From Pseudomonas oryzihabitans NBRC 102199 (lineage in GTDB: Bacteria > Pseudomonadota > Gammaproteobacteria > Pseudomonadales > Pseudomonadaceae), in contig NZ_BBIT01000005.1 in assembly GCF_000730625.1 (NCBI RefSeq), forward strand, positions 62,001 through 126,000: a stretch of 64,000 nucleotides of DNA, given 5' to 3'. The first letter of the stretch is position 1; each line of letters begins with the position of its first letter. Shown in pieces: positions 9,172 to 18,016 of this stretch. The notes beneath the pieces are model-generated. The model worked only from the letters and a program-made list of their open reading frames with translations. It was not told the DNA's origin and made no database searches. The position numbers and the translations under genes are program-made.

Positions 9172-9798
9172 TTAAGCGTTCTTTACCGCCGCCCACCCAG
9201 CCGCAAACGCCTGGGCATTGGCGCTCACCTGCGCAGCGCTCAGGCCCGGCTTGTACAGCGCCGAGCCGAGGCCGAAGCCGTTGGCACCGGCGGCTACGTA
9301 GGGGCCCATGTTGTCCGGGGTGATGCCGCCCACCGGCAGCAGCGCCAGCTCCTTGGGAAAGACCGCGCGCCAGGCCTTGACCACCGCCGGGCCGAGTTGC
9401 TCGGCGGGAAACAGCTTGAGGCTGTCGGCGCCGGCGTCGAGGGCGGCGAAGCCCTCCGAGGGCGTGGCCACGCCCGGGGCGCTGACCAGGCCGGCGGCCT
9501 TGCTGGCGCGGATCACCGCCAGGTTGGCGTTGGGCGAGACGATCAGGCGGCCGCCGGCAGCGTCCACCTCGGCCACCTGGGCTTCGGTGAGCACCGTGCC
9601 GGCGCCGATCAGGCAGCTCTCGCCCAGCTCGGCGGTGAGCCGGCGGATGCTCTCGTAGGGCTGCGGCGAATTGAGCGGGATCTCGATGACGCGAAAGCCG
9701 GCGTCGTACAGGGCGCGGCCGACCGCGACGATCTCGTTCGGGGTGACGCCGCGCAGGATGGCGATCAGCGGCAGGTCCTTGAGGTAGGTATCAAGCAT
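9172..9798 (-). CDS. dgoA: 2-dehydro-3-deoxy-6-phosphogalactonate aldolase
   Basis: A 208-residue class I KDPG/KDPGal aldolase that splits 2-dehydro-3-deoxy-6-phosphogalactonate into pyruvate and glyceraldehyde-3-phosphate. The Schiff-base Lys is in DSLKLFPAEQLG, the catalytic Glu in GFRVIEIPLNSP, and phosphate binding in LPVGGITPDNMGPYVAAGANGFGLGSALY. The start at 9798 has a good ribosome site (GGAGG, 5 bases upstream); the open frame extends further 5' only because it overlaps dgoK. It overlaps the dgoK stop by 8 bases, pointing to translational coupling. Confidence 0.94.
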   Translation of the reverse strand: MLDTYLKDLPLIAILRGVTPNEIVAVGRALYDAGFRVIEIPLNSPQPYESIRRLTAELGESCLIGAGTVLTEAQVAEVDAAGGRLIVSPNANLAVIRASKAAGLVSAPGVATPSEGFAALDAGADSLKLFPAEQLGPAVVKAWRAVFPKELALLPVGGITPDNMGPYVAAGANGFGLGSALYKPGLSAAQVSANAQAFAAGWAAVKNA

Positions 9799-10744
9799 GG
9801 GAGCCTCCAGAGGTGGGGAGCAGGCCGGCGGCCTGGGCCAGGCGCCAGAGCCCGGCCCGGGTGGCCTGCTCCAGCAGGCGGACCTGGTGGATGTCAAATA
9901 GCGCCAGGGCGTCGCGATAGCGCTGGCAGAGCGCCGCGTCGCCGATCAGCACCAGGGGTGGACAGGTGGCGCCCTTGAGGGCGGCGACCTGGCTGCGCAA
10001 CTCTTCGCCGATCAGCAGGCCGGAGAGGTAGTCAAGGCTGTGCGCCGCGCCCAGCTCGCCGGCCAGGACCCGGCTGCGGGCGGTGAAGAGGCGACCGAAC
10101 AGGCCCTCGGCGCCGGCATCGCGGGCGGTGGTGAGACCCAGGCGGAAGGCCTCGGCACTGGCTTCGGGACCGGCCTCGGCGGCTGGGCGACCCAGGATGG
10201 AATGCTCGCGCAGCACGGCGAACAACTCGCCGGTCATGTAGGTGGCGAAGTCGGTGAGACGACCGTCGCGCACCCGCACCCACTTGCTGTGGGTGCCGGG
10301 CAGCACCAGCAGGGCTTCGGCGGCCAGGTCCGGCTCCAGTTCGAGGGCACCGAACACCTGGGTCTCCTCGCCACGCAGGACGTTGGGCAAGGCGCCGCGC
10401 TGCATCACTCCGGGAACCAGGTGGAGGTCGCCGCAGCCCGTGTCCAGGCGCAGCAGGCCGGCGGCCAGGCTGTGGACGTCGGCCGGGCAGTCGGCATAGG
10501 GCACCTCACGCCAGCCGCCGCGACTGCCGACCATGCCGCAGGCGATGGCGGGCAGGTCCGGCTGGGCCTCGCGCCAGTCGCCCACCAGAGCGCGATAGGC
10601 CGCGGCGAAGTCGCCGTCGGGCACATGCATGATGCCCCAGGGCCGGCTGCGGGTTTCCAGCACGGCGCCCTGGGCGTCGAACAGCTGGGCCCGCAGGGAC
10701 GAGGTGCCCCAGTCGAGGCCGATGAGGTGCGGGGTGGCGGTCAT
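9791..10744 (-). CDS. dgoK: 2-dehydro-3-deoxygalactonokinase
   Basis: A 317-residue sugar kinase of the DgoK family that phosphorylates 2-dehydro-3-deoxygalactonate at O6 with ATP. The phosphate-binding loop is HLIGLDWGTSSLRAQLFDAQG at the N-terminus. Further markers are IACGMVGSRGGWREVPYADCPA, LVLPGTHSKWVRVRDGRLTDFATYMTGELFAVL and, near the end, LVLIGDAALCQRYRDAL. The start at 10744 is preferred because its ATG overlaps the iclR stop in an ATGA arrangement and the family N-terminus begins here. It is the second gene of the block. Confidence 0.94.
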   Translation of the reverse strand: MTATPHLIGLDWGTSSLRAQLFDAQGAVLETRSRPWGIMHVPDGDFAAAYRALVGDWREAQPDLPAIACGMVGSRGGWREVPYADCPADVHSLAAGLLRLDTGCGDLHLVPGVMQRGALPNVLRGEETQVFGALELEPDLAAEALLVLPGTHSKWVRVRDGRLTDFATYMTGELFAVLREHSILGRPAAEAGPEASAEAFRLGLTTARDAGAEGLFGRLFTARSRVLAGELGAAHSLDYLSGLLIGEELRSQVAALKGATCPPLVLIGDAALCQRYRDALALFDIHQVRLLEQATRAGLWRLAQAAGLLPTSGGSHA

Positions 10745-11535
10745 GCGGGGCTCCAGCCGAGTTCGCGGGAAATGGCCCGGGCGCAGGCAGTGACCTCGGG
10801 CTGCAACTCGTGCAGCCGCGCCTCGGGCATGTAGGGGATGGCGCTGGCCACGCTGAGTGCCGCGACGATGGCGCCGTCGGCGCCGCGGATGGGCGCGGCC
10901 ACGCAACGGATGCCCAGTTCGTTCTCTTCCAGATCCAGGGCATAGCCCTCGGCGGCGTGGCGCCGCAGTCGCGCACGGTAGTCCGCCCAGGGCAGGAAAT
11001 CCTCGCGCAGCCCGGGCTGGCCGGTGCGCCGGGCCACGCCTTCGCCATAGAGGGCTTCCCACTCACCCTCGGCGAGATCCAGCATCAGCGCCTTGCCGAC
11101 CCCGGTCAGCGCCAGCGGCATGCGCAGCCCGACCCGGGATCTCATCTCCAGGCCACGGCTGCCGGGCAGCTTGTCGAGATAGAGGACATCGCCGCCCTCG
11201 CGCACGCCGAGGTGCACGGTGTCGCCACAGTGCTGGGCCAGGCGTTGCAGATGGGGCCGGGCCACACCGGTCAGCGGCAGCTGCTCGCGGGCCTGGTAGC
11301 CGAGGGCGATGAGATGGCTGCCGAGGATCAGCCGCCCGCCATCGCTGCGCAGATAACCCGCCTGGGTCAGGGCAGCAACCAGCCGATGGGTGGTGCTGCG
11401 GGTGCAGCCGATGGCGGCGCCGATCTGGGCCAGGCTGTCAGCCCCGGCGGCCACGGCTTCGAGCACGGCCAGGCCGCGGAACAGGGCCTGGGCCCCGCTG
11501 GGCGCTTCCCCCTTTTTGGAATTGTTGTCGTTCAT
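10741..11535 (-). CDS. IclR-family regulator of the galactonate genes
   Basis: A 264-residue regulator with an N-terminal winged helix (residues about 14-75: LFRGLAVLEAVAAGADSLAQIGAAIGCTRSTTHRLVAALTQAGYL) and a C-terminal effector-binding GAF-like domain (RPHLQRLAQHCGDTVHLGVREGGDVLYLDKLPG; DLEENELGIRCVAAPIRGADG). It is the first gene of the minus-strand block and overlaps dgoK by 4 bases, so it is likely the pathway's own regulator; the E. coli counterpart DgoR is GntR-type instead. The start at 11535 is chosen where the family N-terminus begins; the frame continues to 11628. A palindrome ATCCCA-N5-TGGGAT lies 50 bases upstream and may be its operator. Confidence 0.88.
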   Translation of the reverse strand: MNDNNSKKGEAPSGAQALFRGLAVLEAVAAGADSLAQIGAAIGCTRSTTHRLVAALTQAGYLRSDGGRLILGSHLIALGYQAREQLPLTGVARPHLQRLAQHCGDTVHLGVREGGDVLYLDKLPGSRGLEMRSRVGLRMPLALTGVGKALMLDLAEGEWEALYGEGVARRTGQPGLREDFLPWADYRARLRRHAAEGYALDLEENELGIRCVAAPIRGADGAIVAALSVASAIPYMPEARLHELQPEVTACARAISRELGWSPA

Positions 11536-11584
11536 GGCCTTCACTCTAGAAGCCTCTTCGGCAAATCTCAATATGTGATACGTC

Positions 11585-11601
11585 ATCCCATATTTTGGGA
11601 T
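11585..11601. promoter_or_regulatory. palindrome, candidate IclR operator
   Basis: ATCCCA-TATTT-TGGGAT is a perfect 6-bp inverted repeat in the 160-bp gap between divergent iclR and phoB. Size and position suit an IclR-family operator that controls the galactonate block. The assignment is by position only. Confidence 0.45.
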
Positions 11602-11621
11602 AGAAGTTAGATATGACAGCC

Positions 11622-11639
11622 TTGTCACATAGCTGCAAT
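11622..11639 (+). promoter_or_regulatory. Pho box upstream of phoB
   Basis: TTGTCAC-ATAG-CTGCAAT matches the PhoB box layout (two 7-bp CTGTCAT-type repeats with a 4-bp AT-rich spacer), 5 of 7 in each half. It ends 55 bases before the phoB start, as expected for PhoB autoregulation. Confidence 0.6.
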
Positions 11640-11694
11640 ATTGGCGCTATCTAATGCACGGCACATTGCAAGGACTCGAGAGGCAGAGCGCTCC

Positions 11695-12384
<690 letters not shown>

Positions 12385-12402
12385 CGCGGGATCACCGCCG
12401 CC

Positions 12403-13716
12403 GTGAACATCAACTGGCGCTCCCGTCTGGCCACCCAGCTGTCGACCGTGGTCGCCGGCTGCGCCCTGGCCGGCTGGCCCTTCGGCCATGTCGGCCTGGC
12501 GGTGGCCCTGGGACTGGCGGTCTATCTGGCGGTCACCCTGAGGCACCTGTTGCGCCTGCAGGCCTGGCTGCTGAGCGAGGCCCCGGGCGCGCCGCCGGAA
12601 GCCGAGGGCCTGTGGGGCGAAGTGTTCGACCGGCTCTATCGGCGCCAGCGCCACGAACAGCGCCAGCGCGAGGAATTGCTCGCCGTGATCGGTCGCGCCC
12701 AGGCCTCCACCGAGGCCCTGCGCGACGCCATCATCCTGGTGGATCGCCATGGCAACCTGGAATGGTGGAACCGCGCCGCGGAAACCCTGCTGGGCCTGCG
12801 TCAGCCCCAGGACCTCGGCCAGCCCATCACCAACCTGGTGCGCCATCCGCGCTTTTCCGACTATTTTCTCGGCGGCGACTATGGCGAGCCGCTGGAACTG
12901 GCCTCCCCACTCAACGACGACCAGTACCTGCACATCCTGGTCACCCGCTTCGGCGAAGGCGATCGGCTGCTGCTGGTGCGCGACGTGACCCGCGTCCATC
13001 AGCTGGAACAGATGCGCAAGGATTTCGTCGCTAACGTCTCCCACGAATTGCGCACCCCGCTGACGGTGATCACCGGCTACCTGGAGACCCTGCTGGACAA
13101 CGCCGACCACGCCACTCCACGCTGGCGCCGGGCGCTGGGGCAGATGCAGCAGCAGGCCGGACGCATGCAGCACACCATCGACGACCTGCTGCTGCTGGCC
13201 CGCCTGGAAGCCACCGACTATCCCGCCGACAACCGCCCGGTGGCCCTAGAGCCGCTGCTCGCCTCCATCCTGCAGGACGGTCGCGCCCTGTCCGGCGCCG
13301 TTGGCCATCGCCTGAGCCTGGAGTGCGAGCCGGGTCTGGCCCTGCTGGGCAGCGAGACGGAGTTGCGCAGCTGCTTTTCCAACCTGGTGTTCAACGCGGT
13401 CAAGTACAGCCCCGAAGGCGGCGAGGTGCGGGTGCGCGCCTGGCAGGACGCCGCAGGCGCCCATGTCGCGGTGCAGGACAATGGTCCCGGTATCGACGCC
13501 CGCCACCTGCCGCGCCTGACCGAACGCTTCTATCGCCTCGACGCCAGCCGCGCCTCCAGCACCGGCGGCACCGGCCTGGGCCTGGCCATCGTCAAGCACG
13601 TGCTGATCCGTCATCGCGGCGGCCTGGACATCCACAGCGTGCCTGGCGAGGGCAGCTGCTTCACCTGCGATTTCCAGCCCGAACAGATCGCCCAGCGCAC
13701 CGCCGCCTCGGCCTGA
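12403..13716 (+). CDS. phoR: phosphate regulon sensor kinase PhoR
   Basis: A 437-residue membrane histidine kinase. It has a short N-terminal hydrophobic region (residues about 10-46), a PAS domain (about 95-190, DAIILVDRHGNLEWWNRAAETLLG), the H-box FVANVSHELRTPLTVITGYLETL, and the ATP-binding N, G1 and G2 boxes (NLVFNAVKYSPEGG, VQDNGPGIDARHLPRLTERFYRLD, GTGLGLAIVKHVLIRH). There is no large periplasmic domain, as in true PhoR, which senses phosphate through PstSCAB/PhoU. The start codon is GTG at 12403. Confidence 0.96.
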   Translation: MNINWRSRLATQLSTVVAGCALAGWPFGHVGLAVALGLAVYLAVTLRHLLRLQAWLLSEAPGAPPEAEGLWGEVFDRLYRRQRHEQRQREELLAVIGRAQASTEALRDAIILVDRHGNLEWWNRAAETLLGLRQPQDLGQPITNLVRHPRFSDYFLGGDYGEPLELASPLNDDQYLHILVTRFGEGDRLLLVRDVTRVHQLEQMRKDFVANVSHELRTPLTVITGYLETLLDNADHATPRWRRALGQMQQQAGRMQHTIDDLLLLARLEATDYPADNRPVALEPLLASILQDGRALSGAVGHRLSLECEPGLALLGSETELRSCFSNLVFNAVKYSPEGGEVRVRAWQDAAGAHVAVQDNGPGIDARHLPRLTERFYRLDASRASSTGGTGLGLAIVKHVLIRHRGGLDIHSVPGEGSCFTCDFQPEQIAQRTAASA

Positions 13717-13772
13717 AGCTGCCGGCTCCCCGCCGTGCTATCGTCCGGCCATCCCTGCCACGGTCTCCTGCC

Positions 13773-15524
13773 ATGCCCCCAGCCCTGCGCCTGCTGCCGG
13801 TCCTGCTGCTCGCCCTGATCGGCTGTCTGTTGCTGGGCAGCCAGGCCTGGCACCGCGCCGAGCAGGCGAGCCTGGCCGAGGCCAGCCTGCTCGGCCAGGA
13901 GCAGTTGCGCCTCCACGCCAGCGGCCTGCAGACCCTGATCGACCGCTTTCGCGCCCTGCCGGCGGTGCTGGCCCAGGACCCCGAACTGATCGCTGCCCTC
14001 ACCACGCCGCCTGATGCCACGGCCACCGAGCGACTCAATCTCAAGCTTGAACGCCTCAATGCTGCGGCCCAGTCCTCGACCCTGGAGGTGCTGGATCGCA
14101 CGGGACTGGCCATCGGCGCCAGCAACTGGCGGCTGCCTACCAGCTATGTGGGTCACAACTATGGCTTTCGTCCCTATTTCCGCGAGACCCTCGCCGGTGG
14201 CAGCGGCCGCTTTTATGCTGTGGGCGTTACCACCGGCATTCCCGGCTATTTCCTCTCCCACGCCGTGCTGGACGCCCAGGGGCGCTTTCTCGGCGCGGTG
14301 GTGGTCAAGCTGGAATTCCCCGCCATCGAGGCGCGTTGGGGCGAGCACCCCGAGGTGCTGCTGGTCAGCGATGCCCGCGGCGTGGTCTTTGCCGCCAATC
14401 GCCCGGCCTGGCGCTATCGCCTGCTGCGCGAGCTGACCCCGGCCGATCGGGCGGAACTGGCCACCACCCGCCAGTACGACCGGCGCACCTTGCAACCCCT
14501 GCCCTATCGCCAGGAACGGGTGCTCGGCGAGCAGCGCCAGGTGGCCCACATCCAGGCCCCCGAAGGCAGCGCCGACTACCTCTGGGACAGCCTGCCGCTG
14601 CCCAGCGAAGGCTGGACCCTGCACCTGCTGCGGCCCACCCGGGACCTGCAGGGCGGCGGCCCGGGTGCGGCGCTGGCCGCCGTCTGCGTCTGGCTGCTGC
14701 TGGTCTGCGCCGGTCTCCTCTGGGCGCAACGGCGCCGGCTGAAGCGCCTCCGTCAGCGCAGCCGCCTGGAACTGGAGCAGCTGGTGGAGGCCCGCACCGC
14801 CGAATTGCGCACCGCCCAGGACGGCCTGGTGCAGGCCGCCAAGCTGGCCGCCCTGGGGCAGATGTCGGCGGCCCTGGTGCACGAACTCAACCAGCCGCTC
14901 ACCGCCCAGCGCATGCACCTGGCCAGTCTGCGCCTGCTGCTGGATCACGGGCGACTGGACGAGGCCCGCGCCGCCCTGGAGCGCCTCGACGGCCTGCTGA
15001 CCCGCATGAGCGGCCTCACTGCCCACCTCAAGACCTATGCGCGCAAGACCCCCGCCGGTCTGCGCGAGCGGGTCGATCTGGCGCGGGTGGTGGATCAGGC
15101 GCTGGAGTTGCTGGAGGCCCGCCGTGCCGAGCTGGCCGTGGAGCTGATCCTGGAGTTGCCGCGCCCGGCCTGGCTGCTGGGCGATCCCATCCGCCTGGAG
15201 CAGGTACTGGTCAATCTGCTGCGCAACGCCCTCGACGCCGTGGCGGAGCGACCCCGGCCGCAGGTCCGGGTCAGCCTAGCGCGGGAGGGGGATGCCTGGT
15301 TGCTGGAGGTGGCCGACAACGGTGGCGGCATCGCCGCCGCGCACCTGGACCAGGTGTTCGATCCCTTCTTTACCACCAAGCCGGTGGGCGAAGGCCTGGG
15401 ACTGGGCCTGGCGGTGTCCTCGGCCATCGTCCAGGCCCAGGGCGGCAGCCTGGCCGCGCGCAACGCCGCCGAGGGCGCAGTCTTTGCCCTGCGGCTGCCG
15501 GCCGCGCCGGAGTCAGCGGCCTAG
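13773..15524 (+). CDS. mifS: DctB/MifS-type C4-dicarboxylate/alpha-ketoglutarate sensor kinase
   Basis: A 583-residue sensor kinase: first membrane segment at residues about 4-24, a periplasmic double-PDC sensor domain (about 30-280, with YGFRPYFRETLAGGSGRFYAVGVTTGIPGYFLSHAVLD), a second membrane helix (about 292-312, ALAAVCVWLLLVCAGLLWA), a coiled coil, the H-box LGQMSAALVHELNQPLTAQRMH and the ATPase boxes (NLLRNALDAV, DNGGGIAAAHLDQVFDPFFTTKP, GLGLGLAVSSAIV). This is the DctB class, which pairs with sigma54 regulators of the DctD class. Such a regulator lies 6.7 kb downstream next to an alpha-ketoglutarate permease, the MifS/MifR context of P. aeruginosa. The start at 13773 gives a proper N-terminal anchor. 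The symbol is by context and could instead be dctB. Confidence 0.75.
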   Translation: MPPALRLLPVLLLALIGCLLLGSQAWHRAEQASLAEASLLGQEQLRLHASGLQTLIDRFRALPAVLAQDPELIAALTTPPDATATERLNLKLERLNAAAQSSTLEVLDRTGLAIGASNWRLPTSYVGHNYGFRPYFRETLAGGSGRFYAVGVTTGIPGYFLSHAVLDAQGRFLGAVVVKLEFPAIEARWGEHPEVLLVSDARGVVFAANRPAWRYRLLRELTPADRAELATTRQYDRRTLQPLPYRQERVLGEQRQVAHIQAPEGSADYLWDSLPLPSEGWTLHLLRPTRDLQGGGPGAALAAVCVWLLLVCAGLLWAQRRRLKRLRQRSRLELEQLVEARTAELRTAQDGLVQAAKLAALGQMSAALVHELNQPLTAQRMHLASLRLLLDHGRLDEARAALERLDGLLTRMSGLTAHLKTYARKTPAGLRERVDLARVVDQALELLEARRAELAVELILELPRPAWLLGDPIRLEQVLVNLLRNALDAVAERPRPQVRVSLAREGDAWLLEVADNGGGIAAAHLDQVFDPFFTTKPVGEGLGLGLAVSSAIVQAQGGSLAARNAAEGAVFALRLPAAPESAA

Positions 15525-15742
15525 CGCACGCAGAGCGTCACCAGCAGGGCGAAGCCCCAGCCGAGCAGCCCGGTCACCAGCAGGGTCGCCGCATCCCAGG
15601 GCCCGCGGGTGGCATCCAGCAGAGGCAGGCCGACGCCGCCGATCAGGGCGCTGGCGAGGATGCCCGCCAGGATCCGCACCAGCGGCCAGTGGCTGTCGGC
15701 GGCTTCCTCGGGAGCGGCAGCAAGGGGCTCTTCTTCGGACAT
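15521..15742 (-). CDS. small two-helix membrane protein
   Basis: A 73-residue protein with an acidic N-terminus (MSEEEPLAAAPEEAADSHW) and two hydrophobic segments, residues about 20-40 (LVRILAGILASALIGGVGLPLL) and 50-70 (AATLLVTGLLGWGFALLVTL), so probably an inner-membrane hairpin. I do not recognise a family. It is convergent with the mifS-like gene, overlapping it by 4 bases, and divergent from the hemolysin-family operon. Its promoter region holds one of the two CTTCAG-type boxes, which suggests control by the same response regulator. Confidence 0.6.
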   Translation of the reverse strand: MSEEEPLAAAPEEAADSHWPLVRILAGILASALIGGVGLPLLDATRGPWDAATLLVTGLLGWGFALLVTLCVR

Positions 15743-15789
15743 GGCAGGGCTCCACCAGGGGATATGGAAGGCGACCCTAGCCCGGCAAC

Positions 15790-15828
15790 CTGAAGCTGCG
15801 ATGAAGCGGCGCTTCAGATTGCCTTCAG
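15790..15828. promoter_or_regulatory. paired CTTCAG-N5-CTTCAG boxes, candidate response-regulator sites
   Basis: On the plus strand CTTCAG-ATTGC-CTTCAG lies at 15812-15828. On the minus strand CTTCAT-CGCAG-CTTCAG lies at 15790-15806. Direct hexamer repeats with a 5-bp spacer (11-bp pitch) are the usual site of OmpR/PmrA/QseB-type regulators. The pair sits between the divergent 73-aa gene and the hemolysin-family operon, whose own sixth gene encodes such a regulator. Confidence 0.6.
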
Positions 15829-15873
15829 CTTGACCGCCAAGACTGCGCCTCGTATTCCCCCGGAGAGGTCGCG

Positions 15874-16548
15874 ATGCTCGAAGTGACTTGGCAGTCCCCG
15901 TACAGCTTTACCCTGGCCGACCGCAGCGGTTCGCTGCTGGCCCGCCTGGAGCCGCGCGAGGCACCCGGCCGGCAGGCGACCGAAGCCTTCATCGGCGCGC
16001 GTTTCGCCCTGGAGCACGGCGCCCGCATCAGCCACTTCCTGCCGCTGCTGCTCGCCCTGCGCGATGCCGAAGGCGTGCTGCAGGCGGCGGTGGGGATCCG
16101 CTCCGCGCTGGACCAGTCGCTGTTTCTCGAACGCTATCTGCCCCAGCCGGTGGAGACCCAGGTGGCGGCGGCGCTCGGCCGGCCGATCGATCGCGCGGAG
16201 GTGGTGGAGGTCGGCAATCTGGCGGCGCTGGGTCCGGGCCAGGCGCGCCTGCTGATCGTCGTCACCACCTGGCTGCTGGCCCGCAGCGGCCAGCGCTGGG
16301 TGACCTTTACCGGCGCCACCCGCCTGATCAACAGCTTCCATCGCCTCGGCCTGGCGCCCCAGGTGCTGGGCGCGGCCGATCCGGCCTGCCTGGGCGCCGA
16401 GCGCGAGAGCTGGGGCTCCTACTACGCCAACGCTCCCCAGGTCTGCGCCGGTGACATCCACCAGGGCTATCAACAGTTGCTGCAGGCCGGCATCTTCGCC
16501 CGCCTGGGCCTCACCACCCTTGGCGAGGAGGACTGCCATGTCGCTTGA
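15874..16548 (+). CDS. thermostable-hemolysin family protein (T_hemolysin, acyltransferase-like)
   Basis: A 224-residue protein of the family named after Vibrio thermostable hemolysin. Family motifs are FIGARFALEHGARISHFLPLLLALRD (about 40-65), LFLERYLPQPVE (about 88-99), VVEVGNLAALGPGQARLLIVVTTWLL (about 110-135), WVTFTGATRLINSFHRLGLAPQVL and ESWGSYYANAPQVCAGDI. No signal peptide or membrane helix is visible, so a secreted toxin is unlikely. The EVGNLA... segment and overall layout recall autoinducer synthases (LuxI-like GNAT fold); that is my inference. It starts a seven-gene operon, and its end overlaps the ligase gene by 11 bases. The start has a good site (GGAGAGG). Confidence 0.8.
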   Translation: MLEVTWQSPYSFTLADRSGSLLARLEPREAPGRQATEAFIGARFALEHGARISHFLPLLLALRDAEGVLQAAVGIRSALDQSLFLERYLPQPVETQVAAALGRPIDRAEVVEVGNLAALGPGQARLLIVVTTWLLARSGQRWVTFTGATRLINSFHRLGLAPQVLGAADPACLGAERESWGSYYANAPQVCAGDIHQGYQQLLQAGIFARLGLTTLGEEDCHVA

Positions 16549-18016
16549 AACCTGCCCTGTCGTCGACTTCTTCACCACCCTGGAGCGCCACGCCTGGCAT
16601 GGCGACCGGCCGGCGCTGACCGGCAGTCACGAGACCTGGAGCTATGCCCGGCTGCTGCAGGAGGTTACCGCCCGCGCCGCCTGGCTGCGCGAGCACGAGA
16701 TCCGGCGCCTGGCGCTGGACCTGCCCAACGGTCCCGAACTGCTGGCCTGGGACCTGGCCGCCCTGCGCGCAGGGCTGCCCTGCGTGATCCTGCCGGACTT
16801 CTTCAGTCCCGCGCAGCGCGCCCATGTCCTGCGCGACTGCGGCGCCGATCTCCTGCTGGGGCGCCCCGAGCGCACCCAGGAATGGGCTGCGGCAGGCTTC
16901 ACCGCGGGCGCCAGCGGGTGGCAGCGGCCGGCCTCGGCCCGCGCTCCGTTGCCGGCGGGCACCGCCAAGCTCACCTACACCTCCGGCACCACCGGCACCC
17001 CCAAGGGCGTCTGCCTCAAGGCCGGACAGCTGCTGCGGGTGGCCACCAGCCTGGAAGCCGCCAGCGGCGCCCGGGCGCCCCGACGCCATCAGGTGCTCCT
17101 GTCGCTGGGCATCCTGCTGGAAAATCTCGGGGTCTATGCCGCGCTGCTGGCCGGTGCCGAGGTGGTGGTGCTCAAGGCCGAGGACCAGGGTGTCCGCGGC
17201 TCCGCCGGCATCGACTGGGCCCAGCTGGCCGCCTGCCTGCAGGAGCGCCAGCCACACAGTCTGATCCTCATGCCCCAGCTGTTGCAGGGACTCGTGGAGC
17301 TGGGCGAACGCGGGCTGCTGCGCCTGGACGGGCTGCGCTTCGCCGCCGTGGGCGGGGCGCCGCTGAGCGAGGCGCTGCTGACCCGCGCCAGCGCCTTGGG
17401 CCTGCCGCTGTTCCAGGGCTATGGCCTGTCGGAGTGCGCCTCGGTGGTGACCCTCAATCGCCCTGAGGCCAACCGCCCGGGCAGCGTCGGCCAGCCCCTG
17501 CCCCATGTGCGCCTGCGCCTGGCCGCCGATGGCGAGATCCTGGTCGGCGGCGTCGATTTCGCCGGCTATCTGGGCGAACCCGCGAGCGCCACCGACGAGG
17601 TGGCCACCGGTGATCTCGGCGAATTCGACGCCGACGGCTATCTCTACCTGCGTGGCCGCAAGAAACACCAGTTCAGCCTGGCTTCGGGACGCAATGTCGA
17701 TCCGGGCTGGATCGAGGCCGAACTCACCCAGGGCGGCCCCATCGCCCAGGCCTATGTGCAGGGCGAAGGTGCCCGGCACCTGGTGGCGCTGCTCTGGCCA
17801 CGGCAGCCGGACCTGCCCGACAGCCTGCTCGCCGACCAGATCGCCCGCCTCAACCAGCGCCTGCCCGACTATGCCCGCATCGGCGCCTGGCGCCGCCTCG
17901 CCGAACCCTTCACCCCCGCCAACGGCCTGCTCACCGCGACCGGACGCCTTCGCCGCGACGCCATCCAGGCGCATCACGCGGCCCTGCTCTCGCACCTTCT
18001 GGAGGTACCAGCATGA
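16538..18016 (+). CDS. AMP-dependent acyl ligase
   Basis: A 492-residue ANL-superfamily enzyme, expected to activate a carboxylic acid as acyl-AMP. Core motifs: TYTSGTTGTPKG (A3, about residues 145-156), GYGLSECASVV (A5), TGDLGEFDADGYLYLRGRKK (A7/A8), and the C-terminal NGLLTATGRLRR (A10). In A10 the catalytic Lys of the usual NGxLTPTxKLKR pattern is Arg, which may weaken or change the adenylation step. The N-terminal domain is short and divergent. Start 16538 overlaps the upstream gene by 11 bases and the stop overlaps the next start (ATGA). It could equally load a carrier protein or CoA; no carrier protein is encoded nearby. Confidence 0.85.
   Translation: MSLETCPVVDFFTTLERHAWHGDRPALTGSHETWSYARLLQEVTARAAWLREHEIRRLALDLPNGPELLAWDLAALRAGLPCVILPDFFSPAQRAHVLRDCGADLLLGRPERTQEWAAAGFTAGASGWQRPASARAPLPAGTAKLTYTSGTTGTPKGVCLKAGQLLRVATSLEAASGARAPRRHQVLLSLGILLENLGVYAALLAGAEVVVLKAEDQGVRGSAGIDWAQLAACLQERQPHSLILMPQLLQGLVELGERGLLRLDGLRFAAVGGAPLSEALLTRASALGLPLFQGYGLSECASVVTLNRPEANRPGSVGQPLPHVRLRLAADGEILVGGVDFAGYLGEPASATDEVATGDLGEFDADGYLYLRGRKKHQFSLASGRNVDPGWIEAELTQGGPIAQAYVQGEGARHLVALLWPRQPDLPDSLLADQIARLNQRLPDYARIGAWRRLAEPFTPANGLLTATGRLRRDAIQAHHAALLSHLLEVPA

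Noticed and set aside
15874..16548. Secreted hemolysin toxin
   Set aside because: The family name is historical; the protein has no signal peptide, membrane segment or pore-forming motif and sits in a metabolic/regulatory operon.
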